Below, in pieces: positions 1 to 5,001 of a stretch of 5,001 nt of DNA. The notes under the pieces were generated by a model. It was not told the DNA's origin, ran no database searches, and saw nothing but the letters and a program-made list of their open reading frames with translations. Location of the stretch: the NCBI GenBank assembly GCA_030271595.1, contig JARXKO010000114.1, forward strand, positions 1 through 5,001. Reading direction: 5' to 3'. Every line of letters begins with the position of its first letter. Positions within the stretch are counted from its first letter, which is position 1. This DNA comes from Pseudomonadota bacterium. GTDB lineage: Bacteria; Pseudomonadota; Alphaproteobacteria; Sphingomonadales; Sphingomonadaceae. The position numbers and the translations under genes are program-made.

Positions 1-536
1 GCGATGCGCTCGGCAATCGCGCCATCATCTGCAACGGCGCCGGCAATTTCTCCGGTTGGTGGCACCGTTACTGGCATTATGGGCCGATGCCGACCCAGCT
101 CGCTCCGACCAGCGGGACGATGGGCTATGGCCTTCCCGCGGCGGTCGCGGCGGCGCTACGCTTCAAGGACCGGCCGGTGGTCTGTGTCGCCGGCGATGGC
201 GATTTCCTGATGAACGGCCAGGAACTCGCGACCGCCGCCCAATATGGCGCGGACCTGCTCGTCATCCTCGTCGACAATCAAAGCTACGGCACCATCCGCA
301 TGCACCAGGAGCGCGACTATCCCGAACGCCTGTCGGGCACCGCCCTCGCCAACCCGGACTTCGCCGCGTTCGCCAAAGCCTTCGGCGGGTGGTCTGAAAC
401 GGTCGCGAAGACCGCTGACTTCGCCCCCGCGCTCGGCCGCGCAATGGAGCGCACGGGCATCCGCCTGATCCATTGCAAGACCGACGTCGAAGTGATCACC
501 AACGCGACCACGATCAGTCAGCTGCACCAGCGCTGA
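1..536 (+). CDS. ThDP-dependent enzyme, acetolactate synthase-like, C-terminal part (5' truncated)
   Basis: The gene enters from the left edge (first full codon at base 3) and ends at TGA 534-536, leaving 177 codons. This is the C-terminal ThDP-binding domain of the IlvB/acetolactate synthase superfamily (COG0028 type). Visible marks, numbered within the fragment, are QLAPTSGTMGYGLPAA at 32-47, which is the segment before the cofactor site, and GDGDFLMNGQELATA at 64-78, followed by DNQSYG at 91-96. Together these form the classic GDG...N motif: D65 and N92 should ligate the Mg2+ that holds the diphosphate. Family members join or decarboxylate 2-keto acids in the cytoplasm. No ilvN regulatory subunit follows, so biosynthetic acetolactate synthase is only one option; a general carboligase or decarboxylase fits equally well. 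The substrate cannot be read from this domain alone, and the N-terminal two thirds lie outside the window. The family call is firm and the exact enzyme is open. Confidence 0.9.
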   Translation, partial: DALGNRAIICNGAGNFSGWWHRYWHYGPMPTQLAPTSGTMGYGLPAAVAAALRFKDRPVVCVAGDGDFLMNGQELATAAQYGADLLVILVDNQSYGTIRMHQERDYPERLSGTALANPDFAAFAKAFGGWSETVAKTADFAPALGRAMERTGIRLIHCKTDVEVITNATTISQLHQR

Positions 537-537
537 C

Positions 538-1011
538 ATGGCCGCAATCCGACTCGTCGATGCTGCTCCGGCGAGCGCGGACGCGGCGTACTGCCTCGAG
601 CGCTATTTCGAGGAACTTGGAGCGCGCTTCGACGGCGGCTTCGATCCCCGGCTGAGCGAAGCCCCCACGCTCGACGAATTCGCCCCGCCCGGCGGCGTAT
701 TCGTCCTTGCCTATCTCAAGCGGCGGCCAGTCGGCTGCGGCGGGTTCAAGCGGCGGACGAAGGACACCGCCTATCTCAAGCGCATGTGGGTTGATTCCGG
801 GGAGCGTGGCCGCGGCCTTGGCCGAACGTTGCTGGACGAACTCGAGCAGCGCGCCTTCCGGCTCGGCTATCGCAAGGTCTGTCTCGACACCCACCGCAGT
901 CTGGCCGAGGCCCAGCACCTTTACCGCAGCGGCGGCTATGTCGAAGTCGCCCCGTTCAACGCCGAGCGTTACGCCGATCACTGGTTCGAAAAAACCCTCG
1001 CCCCGCGTTAA
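538..1011 (+). CDS. GNAT family N-acetyltransferase
   Basis: This 157-residue protein has the usual single-domain GNAT length. It should transfer an acetyl group from acetyl-CoA to an amine. Residues 54-70 (VFVLAYLKRRPVGCGGF) and 78-85 form the central beta strands. The acetyl-CoA pyrophosphate loop is RGRGLG at 90-95, matching the family R/Q-x-x-G-x-G/A pattern. AQHLYRSGGY at 125-134 is the motif B region, with the conserved Tyr129 that often acts as general acid. The ATG at 538 comes one base after the stop of the upstream ThDP enzyme (TGACATG), so the two are probably co-transcribed and translationally coupled; I see no separate Shine-Dalgarno sequence. The last codon runs into TAA 1009-1011, which overlaps the stop of the convergent small gene. 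The acceptor substrate is unknown: GNATs of this type are assigned to small molecules, peptides or proteins, and nothing here decides. Confidence 0.9.
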   Translation: MAAIRLVDAAPASADAAYCLERYFEELGARFDGGFDPRLSEAPTLDEFAPPGGVFVLAYLKRRPVGCGGFKRRTKDTAYLKRMWVDSGERGRGLGRTLLDELEQRAFRLGYRKVCLDTHRSLAEAQHLYRSGGYVEVAPFNAERYADHWFEKTLAPR

Positions 1012-1030
1012 TAGTCGACATCGCGGGCGA
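989..1030 (-). terminator. Intrinsic terminator of the minus-strand 76-codon gene, inside the GNAT coding sequence
   Basis: Read on the minus strand, bases 1030-1022 (TCGCCCGCG) pair with 1007-998 (CGCGGGGCGA). This gives a nine-pair GC-rich stem with one bulged base and a 14-base loop (1021-1008) that contains the gene's own TAA stop. Three G's follow, two of which can extend the stem by G-U wobble, and then six T's (994-989). This is the standard shape of a Rho-independent terminator. On the plus strand the stem is followed by AAATAG, so it should work in one direction only. The T tract doubles as sense codons of the GNAT gene (Phe-Glu-Lys-Thr region). Confidence 0.72.
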
Positions 1031-1238
1031 AATAGTCGTTGAGCCGGCGCGCAATGTCGAGATCGTCTTTCCACACGAAATAGGGGCGGCCGATGACCGG
1101 CGGCACCGGAGCCGGGGTTTCGAGCCACAACCAGCTGGCCGAGCCCGGCGCGGCAATGGCTTCGATCTGTTCGGCAGAGATGGCCAGGACGCGCTTGCCG
1201 GCATCGACTGGTCGTGGAAGCGTACCCCGGGCGGACAT
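1008..1238 (-). CDS. Small conserved-looking protein of unknown function (76 aa)
   Basis: I do not recognise this family. The start at ATG 1238-1236 is chosen because a strong Shine-Dalgarno sequence, AAAGGAAG (1255-1248), sits nine bases upstream. An in-frame ATG at 1310 would add 24 residues but would place the Shine-Dalgarno inside the gene. The protein is soluble-looking, with no signal peptide, membrane segment or cysteine, and near-neutral charge. It has an N-terminal basic stretch (residues 1-16), a short helix-like segment (AEQIEAIAA, 22-30), an aromatic and proline-rich centre with Trp36, Trp38 and Trp56 (WLWLETPAPVPPVIGRPYF, 36-54), and an acidic C-terminus rich in Asp and Tyr. A good ribosome site, a matched terminator and tight packing against the GNAT gene all support a real gene. 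It is transcribed alone, towards the GNAT gene. Confidence 0.68.
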   Translation of the reverse strand: MSARGTLPRPVDAGKRVLAISAEQIEAIAAPGSASWLWLETPAPVPPVIGRPYFVWKDDLDIARRLNDYFARDVDY

Positions 1239-1247
1239 TTTCTCAAG

Positions 1248-1255
1248 CTTCCTTT
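1248..1255 (-). promoter_or_regulatory. Ribosome binding site of the 76-codon gene
   Basis: The minus strand reads AAAGGAAG, close to the Shine-Dalgarno consensus, nine bases before ATG 1238. It is the clearest such site for the minus-strand genes here and it decides the start against the upstream in-frame ATG at 1310. Confidence 0.75.
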
Positions 1256-1298
1256 CAGAATTAACGAGGCCGATCAAAGGCGTAGCGTTTGGCGGGAA

Positions 1299-1327
1299 GA
1301 ATCGGTCCATCCAATCGCATCCGATTC
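1299..1327. repeat. Inverted repeat GAATCGG / CCGATTC in the divergent spacer
   Basis: Bases 1299-1305 (GAATCGG) are the exact reverse complement of 1321-1327 (CCGATTC), separated by 15 bases. The element lies 61 bases upstream of the minus-strand start and 158 bases upstream of the methyltransferase start. It could be a dimeric regulator's operator or a weak stem-loop in a leader. Seven-base arms can arise by chance in a region this size, so the functional reading is only a suggestion. Confidence 0.35.
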
Positions 1328-1484
1328 GGACGGGCCGCGGCGCTGCTCCCGCTGCGCCTCCGTGGTCCCCGTCGCACCGCCCACTGAAACCGCGCCTCGC
1401 CACCGGTCGCTTGGTCTGGCATTGCAGCCTGATGCTTGCAGACCGCACTCGGGGAAGACCCGCCGCCGCCGCACATCGATCGCG

Positions 1485-2294
1485 ATGAGCACGACCGACA
1501 CCGTGTTCGCCGGCTCGATCCCGGCGCTCTACGACCGCTACATGGTGCCGATGCTGTTCGCGCCTTTCGCGGCACTGATCGCGGAACGGGCCAGGGCGCT
1601 GGAGCCGAGCCGAATCCTCGAAACCGCCGCCGGTACCGGGGTGGTGACCGACGCCCTCCACCGCGCGCTGCCCGAGGCCGAGATTATCGCCACCGACCTC
1701 AATCAGCCGATGCTCGACATCGCCGCGCAGCGGGTGCGCTCAGCCACCGTGCGCTTCGCTGCCGCCGACGCCACGGCCTTGCCGTTCGAGGATCAATCCT
1801 TCGACCTCGTGGTCTGCCAGTTCGGAATCATGTTCTTCCCCGACAAGGTGCGGGGCAACAGCGAAGCGCGGCGCGTGCTTCGCGACGGCGGGACATATTT
1901 GCTTGCGATCTGGGACTCGATCGAGCGCAACCCCGCGACCGGCGCCGCCGGCCGCGCGGTCGCGGCGCTGTTTCCGGGCAACGATGCCGCATTCTACGAG
2001 CGCATCCCGTTCCGCTATCATGACGTCGCGGGAATCGAGCGCGACCTGCGCGCCGCCGGGTTCAGCACCATCGCCATCGACACCATCGAATTGCGCACCC
2101 GCGCGCCATCGGCCCGCGACGCCGCGCTCGGCCTGGTCCAGGGGTCGCCGATGCGCTCCGAGATCGAGGCCCGCGACCCGGCGCTGCTCGAACCGGCGAC
2201 CGCTGCTGCCGCCGACGCGCTAAGCCCGTTCATCGGCCCCGACGGCGCCCTCGACGCGCCGATGTCGGCGCATATCGTCAGCGCGGTCAGATAA
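1485..2294 (+). CDS. Class I SAM-dependent methyltransferase (UbiE/methyltransferase-11 type)
   Basis: This 269-residue protein should move a methyl group from S-adenosylmethionine to an unidentified small molecule. The Rossmann-type motifs are in order: a start-proximal [15 protein letters not shown] (8-22), typical of this subfamily; motif [16 protein letters not shown] at 44-58, with the glycine loop; an acidic SAM-ribose position in [11 protein letters not shown] (67-77, Asp71); [18 protein letters not shown] (93-110), which is motif II with the adenine-binding Asp95; and the post-II strand [10 protein letters not shown], 111-120. [10 protein letters not shown] (131-140) is motif III. The C-terminal 100 residues are the variable substrate cap. 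ATG 1485 is chosen because homologues begin just before the FAGSIP segment. It has no evident Shine-Dalgarno. The stop overlaps the convergent thiG stop by 8 bases. The substrate is unknown; nearness to thiamine genes does not by itself indicate a role there. Confidence 0.88.
   Translation: MSTTDTVFAGSIPALYDRYMVPMLFAPFAALIAERARALEPSRILETAAGTGVVTDALHRALPEAEIIATDLNQPMLDIAAQRVRSATVRFAAADATALPFEDQSFDLVVCQFGIMFFPDKVRGNSEARRVLRDGGTYLLAIWDSIERNPATGAAGRAVAALFPGNDAAFYERIPFRYHDVAGIERDLRAAGFSTIAIDTIELRTRAPSARDAALGLVQGSPMRSEIEARDPALLEPATAAAADALSPFIGPDGALDAPMSAHIVSAVR
2256..2271 (-). other. Short GC-rich hairpin just past the thiG stop
   Basis: GCGCCGA and TCGGCGC flank two bases, allowing a six-pair stem with a four-base loop that begins 16 bases after the thiG stop on the minus strand. 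It sits in the methyltransferase coding region and has no following T tract, so it is not a standard terminator. It could at most stabilise a 3' end or assist Rho-dependent ending; coding constraint alone could also explain it. Confidence 0.25.
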
Positions 2295-3078
2295 GTCCCG
2301 CCAGCGGCGACGACGGGTCGGCGTACAGGCGCTTTGCCATCCGCCCGGCGAGATAGGCGAGGCGCCCGGCCTCGACCGCGGCCTTCATCGCCCGCGCCAT
2401 CAGCACCGGCTCCTTGGCCTCGGCGATGGCGGTGTTCATCAGCACCCCGTCGCAGCCCAGTTCCATCGCCACCGCGGCATCGCTCGCGGTGCCGACCCCG
2501 GCATCGACCAGCACCGGCACGTTGGCGCCTTCGACGATCAGGCGGATGGTGACGCGGTTCTGAATGCCAAGGCCTGATCCGATCGGCGCTCCGAGCGGCA
2601 TGATCGCGACCGCCCCGGCTTCCTCGAGCTGCTTCGCGGCGATCGGATCGTCGACGCAATAGACCATCGGCTCGAACCCTTCGGCGACCAGCACTTCGGT
2701 TGCCTTCAGAGTCTCGCGCATGTCGGGATACAGCGTCCGCGCTTCGCCCAGCACCTCGAGCTTGACCAGGTTCCAGCCGCCAGCCTCGCGCGCCAGGCGC
2801 AAGGTGCGAATGGCCTCATCGGCGGTGAAGCAGCCCGCGGTGTTGGGCAGATAGGTGACCTTCTTCGGGTCGATAAAATCGGTCAGCATCGGCTGCGAGG
2901 GATCGGAGATGTTGACCCGCCGAACCGCGACGGTGACGATCTGCGCCCCCGACGCCTCGAGCGCCGCGGCATTTTCCTCGAAGCTCTTGTACTTGCCGGT
3001 GCCGATGATCAGCCGCGAGGTGAACGTGCGCCCGGCGACGGTCCAGCTGTCGGCCTTGATGCTTTGCGCGATGCTCAC
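2287..3078 (-). CDS. thiG: Thiazole synthase ThiG
   Basis: ThiG forms the thiazole phosphate ring of thiamine from 1-deoxyxylulose 5-phosphate, dehydroglycine and sulfur delivered by ThiS thiocarboxylate, in the cytoplasm. The 263-residue length fits the family (about 255-265). The TIM-barrel signatures are clear: [10 protein letters not shown] (21-30), the Schiff-base lysine in VKLEV (Lys106, with Glu108), the phosphate-loop [12 protein letters not shown] (161-172), [16 protein letters not shown] (187-202, Asp192), and [12 protein letters not shown] (208-219). Lys106, Glu108 and Asp192 correspond to the catalytic Lys96, Glu98 and Asp182 of the Bacillus subtilis enzyme, with a constant offset of ten. 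The start is GTG 3078-3076, one base after the thiS stop (TGAaGTG). No in-frame ATG occurs before residue 64, so a GTG start is needed. The preceding GGCGGGGG may act as a weak Shine-Dalgarno and it also encodes the ThiS tail. Confidence 0.96.
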   Translation of the reverse strand: MSIAQSIKADSWTVAGRTFTSRLIIGTGKYKSFEENAAALEASGAQIVTVAVRRVNISDPSQPMLTDFIDPKKVTYLPNTAGCFTADEAIRTLRLAREAGGWNLVKLEVLGEARTLYPDMRETLKATEVLVAEGFEPMVYCVDDPIAAKQLEEAGAVAIMPLGAPIGSGLGIQNRVTIRLIVEGANVPVLVDAGVGTASDAAVAMELGCDGVLMNTAIAEAKEPVLMARAMKAAVEAGRLAYLAGRMAKRLYADPSSPLAGLI

Positions 3079-3079
3079 T

Positions 3080-3298
3080 TCAACCCCCGCCGACGAAATG
3101 GACGATCTCGTAATCGTCGCCGTCCTCGACCATCGTCTGCGCCAGAAGCGAGCGCGCGACCACCGCGAGATTGCGCTCGACCGCGACTCGATGCGGGTCG
3201 AGTCCAAGCTCGTTGAGCATGTCGGTAATGCTGATCCCGCCGTTGACCCGGCGATGTTCACCATTGACCCGAATTCCAAGGGTACCGTCGAGAGACAT
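3080..3298 (-). CDS. thiS: Sulfur carrier protein ThiS
   Basis: ThiS is a small ubiquitin-fold sulfur carrier. Its C-terminal Gly-Gly is adenylated by ThiF and converted to a thiocarboxylate that gives sulfur to ThiG. This 72-residue protein is close to the usual 65-70. It shows IRVNGE at 9-14 (the first beta strand), [20 protein letters not shown] at 24-43 (helix plus strand, with the family's VAVE-N pattern), and a tail EIVHFVGGG ending in the essential Gly-Gly. The start is ATG 3298, which leaves a short extension before the first strand; another in-frame ATG lies 16 codons further out at 3346, inside aroQ. No Shine-Dalgarno precedes 3298. It is followed by thiG with a one-base gap, so the two form a translationally coupled pair. 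ThiF and the glycine oxidase or tyrosine lyase partner (ThiO/ThiH) are not in the window. Confidence 0.94.
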   Translation of the reverse strand: MSLDGTLGIRVNGEHRRVNGGISITDMLNELGLDPHRVAVERNLAVVARSLLAQTMVEDGDDYEIVHFVGGG

Positions 3299-3337
3299 TG
3301 ACAAACGGCAGATAGGAATGTCCACCCCGCGGCGCAA
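3299..3337. promoter_or_regulatory. Divergent promoter region of thiSG and aroQ-accBC
   Basis: Only 39 bases separate the thiS and aroQ start codons. On the plus strand an exact TTGACA lies at 3298-3303, overlapping the first base of the thiS start codon. A -10 element 16-18 bases later would fall near 3320-3327, where the match is poor. On the minus strand CTATCT (3315-3310) resembles an alphaproteobacterial -10, with TTTGCG (3338-3333) a weak -35 at 17 bases. If these are used, both transcripts would start about five bases before their start codons, matching the lack of a Shine-Dalgarno at both. The signals are partial and promoters inside the flanking genes remain possible. Confidence 0.4.
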
Positions 3338-3811
3338 ATGGACCATGTGATTTTTGTCTTGAACGGGCCCAACCTCAACCTGCTCGGAACCCGCGAGCCG
3401 CGGCTTTACGGCACGCAGAGCCTGGCCGAGATCGAGGCCATGCTGGTCAAGCGGGCGGCGACGCACAAGGTCAAGCTCGACCTGCGCCAGTCCAACCATG
3501 AGGGCGTCCTGGTCGATTGGCTGCACGAGGCCCTGGCCAAGGCGGCGGGCGTGATCATCAACGCCGGCGGCTACGCCCACACCTCGATCGCGCTGCGCGA
3601 CGCGGTCGCGGCGCTGCCCATTCCGGTCATCGAAGTGAACATGACCAACGTCCACGCCCGTGAGCCTTTCCGCCGCCAGAGCCTGATCGCGCAGGTCGCG
3701 CGCGGATCGATCAGCGGCTTCGGCGCCTTGAGCTACGGGCTTGCACTGGACGCGGCGGCGAGCCTCTGCAAGGGAGCGGGCGCGACCCCGGCCCCAAACC
3801 AGATTCAATGA
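3338..3811 (+). CDS. aroQ: 3-dehydroquinate dehydratase, type II
   Basis: AroQ dehydrates 3-dehydroquinate to 3-dehydroshikimate, the third step of the shikimate pathway, as a cytoplasmic dodecamer. The 157 residues fit the type II family (about 145-155). [18 protein letters not shown] (8-25) holds Asn12, Arg19 and the catalytic Tyr24. [17 protein letters not shown] (73-89) holds Asn75 and His81. [19 protein letters not shown] (97-115) holds the substrate loop with Arg112. Numbering lines up with the Mycobacterium tuberculosis enzyme. One oddity is residue 101, which is Asn where the family usually has His (EVHxSN). Residue 103 is Thr instead of Ser, a milder change. The C-terminus carries a short Ala/Pro/Gln tail beyond the usual end. 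ATG 3338 is the only start giving the normal N-terminus; AGGA at 3314-3317 is too far away to serve it. It leads the aroQ-accB-accC operon. Confidence 0.96.
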   Translation: MDHVIFVLNGPNLNLLGTREPRLYGTQSLAEIEAMLVKRAATHKVKLDLRQSNHEGVLVDWLHEALAKAAGVIINAGGYAHTSIALRDAVAALPIPVIEVNMTNVHAREPFRRQSLIAQVARGSISGFGALSYGLALDAAASLCKGAGATPAPNQIQ

Positions 3812-3815
3812 GGGA
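3811..3815 (+). promoter_or_regulatory. Ribosome binding site of accB
   Basis: AGGGA sits six bases before ATG 3822 and shares its first base with the TGA stop of aroQ (3809-3811). It supports the 3822 start and suggests that ribosomes ending aroQ can pass directly to accB. Confidence 0.75.
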
Positions 3816-3821
3816 CTAGAC

Positions 3822-4310
3822 ATGGCCGATCCCGCCAAGGGCGACAAAAGCAGCGCGATGCGCGTCGACACCAAGCTGGTCCGCGAGCTCGCGGCGCTGC
3901 TCGATTCAAGCAACCTGTCGGAGATCGAGGTCGAGGACGGCGACCGCCGGATCAAGGTGCGGCGGGATGGCACCGCGGGCGGTGCGGCTCACCCGGTTCC
4001 AGGTCCCCATGCTCCGGCAGCCGCTGCTTCGGCGAGCGAATCCGCGGCGGCTCCAGCGGCGGATTCGGAACCCGCCGGGACCGTGGTCAAATCGCCGATG
4101 GTCGGCACCGCCTTCCTCTCGCCCGAACCCGGCGCCAAGCCGTTCGCCAGCGTCGGCGACAAGGTCAAGGCCGGCGACACTTTGGTGATCATCGAGGCGA
4201 TGAAGGTCATGAACCCGATCACCGCGCCGACCGCTGGCACCATCCGCAAGCTCTACGTGTCCGACGCCCAGCCGGTCGAATTCGACCAGCCGCTCGCGAT
4301 CATCGGTTGA
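3822..4310 (+). CDS. accB: Biotin carboxyl carrier protein of acetyl-CoA carboxylase (AccB)
   Basis: AccB carries biotin between the biotin carboxylase AccC and the carboxyltransferase AccAD, the committing step of fatty acid synthesis. The 162-residue protein has the full family layout. A helical N-terminal region at 12-50 includes [20 protein letters not shown] and RRIKVRR, used for complex assembly. A flexible Ala/Pro-rich linker covers about 51-85. The biotinyl domain covers about 86-162. Within it, [18 protein letters not shown] (91-108) includes the 'thumb' loop typical of bacterial AccB, and EAMKVMNPI (125-133) carries the biotinylated Lys128 in the canonical A/E-M-K-M setting. It follows aroQ by ten bases and precedes accC by 17, the aroQ-accB-accC order known from many proteobacteria. 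Nothing looks damaged or unusual. Confidence 0.97.
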   Translation: MADPAKGDKSSAMRVDTKLVRELAALLDSSNLSEIEVEDGDRRIKVRRDGTAGGAAHPVPGPHAPAAAASASESAAAPAADSEPAGTVVKSPMVGTAFLSPEPGAKPFASVGDKVKAGDTLVIIEAMKVMNPITAPTAGTIRKLYVSDAQPVEFDQPLAIIG

Positions 4311-4327
4311 CCCGGGCCCGCGCGGCG

Positions 4328-5001
<674 letters not shown>

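Larger units (their letters stand above)
1239..1484. promoter_or_regulatory. Divergent intergenic region between the 76-codon gene and the methyltransferase
   Basis: These 246 bases separate two divergently transcribed genes, so both promoters should lie here. I cannot assign a convincing -35/-10 pair for either gene. The notable contents are the minus-strand Shine-Dalgarno at 1248-1255, a 7-base inverted repeat at 1299-1327, and a TTGCAG direct repeat at 1422-1441. The methyltransferase start has no good Shine-Dalgarno; the nearest purine run, GGGGAAG at 1451-1457, is 27 bases away. An open reading frame continues upstream of 1485 in the methyltransferase frame, but it reads as low-complexity Arg/Pro/His-rich sequence unlike the family. 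Confidence 0.5.

Noticed and set aside
514..1128. Long open minus-strand frame (204 codons) opposite the GNAT gene
   Set aside because: It is antisense to a clear GNAT gene, has no recognisable motif, and is typical of spurious antisense frames in GC-rich DNA.
1239..1310. Longer form of the 76-codon gene starting at ATG 1310
   Set aside because: The strong Shine-Dalgarno at 1255-1248 is placed for ATG 1238 and would be inside the longer form; the longer start has no such site.
1362..1484. Upstream start for the methyltransferase at ATG 1362
   Set aside because: The extra 41 residues are Pro/Arg/His-rich and unlike the family, whose members start just before the FAGSIP-like segment; no ribosome site is seen.
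3243..3271. Two TTGACCCG copies (3243 and 3264) as tandem -35 boxes for aroQ
   Set aside because: They encode the repeated Arg-Val-Asn-Gly of ThiS on the other strand, and no suitable -10 follows either one.
3318..3350. Ten-codon open frame (ATG 3318 to TGA 3348) overlapping the aroQ start, considered as a leader peptide
   Set aside because: The purine run before it directly abuts the ATG, so spacing is wrong, and the proposed aroQ transcript may start downstream of it. No repeated codons suggest attenuation.
3299..3973. Upstream extension of the thiS frame through aroQ and into accB
   Set aside because: The extension is antisense to two clear genes, and ThiS homologues begin just before the IRVNGE strand, so ATG 3298 is the sensible start.
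4311..4320. CCCGGGCCCG palindrome after accB as a regulatory site
   Set aside because: It is a short all-GC palindrome expected by chance in this composition and has no loop or T tract.

Overview
This is a compact, GC-rich chromosomal window whose protein families and gene order suggest an alphaproteobacterium, most likely a sphingomonad. That placement is an inference from GC-rich codon use, the aroQ-accB-accC order and the thiS-thiG pair; no rRNA or marker gene is present to confirm it. I see no tRNA, rRNA, CRISPR array, insertion sequence, phage or toxin-antitoxin gene. Nearly every base is coding, and the content is mostly housekeeping metabolism.

Layout. (1) Bases 1-1011, plus strand: the C-terminal third of a thiamine-diphosphate (ThDP) enzyme of the acetolactate-synthase type, followed one base later by a GNAT acetyltransferase. 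(2) Bases 1008-1238, minus strand: a small 76-codon gene of unknown function. It has a good Shine-Dalgarno sequence, and a likely intrinsic terminator lies inside the 3' end of the GNAT gene. The two genes share a TTAA that supplies both stop codons. (3) Bases 1239-1484: a 246-base divergent spacer with a short inverted repeat and a short direct repeat. (4) Bases 1485-2294, plus strand: a class I SAM methyltransferase. Its end overlaps by 8 bases the end of (5) the minus-strand thiS-thiG pair (3298 down to 2287), which makes the thiazole half of thiamine. (6) A 39-base divergent spacer (3299-3337), then a plus-strand operon: aroQ (type II dehydroquinase), accB (biotin carboxyl carrier protein) and the first half of accC (biotin carboxylase), which runs off the window.

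How the genes work together. ThiS carries sulfur as a C-terminal thiocarboxylate to ThiG, which forms the thiazole ring. The final product, ThDP, is the cofactor of the enzyme at the left edge; this is a pathway link, not evidence of joint regulation. AroQ acts in the shikimate pathway. AccB and AccC form the biotin carboxylase half of acetyl-CoA carboxylase, the first step of fatty acid synthesis.

No previously undescribed multi-gene system is visible. The points most worth a second look are the terminator embedded in a neighbour's coding sequence, the very short thiS/aroQ divergent promoter region where neither gene has a Shine-Dalgarno sequence, an unusual Asn at a normally His active-site position of AroQ, and the uncharacterised 76-residue protein.
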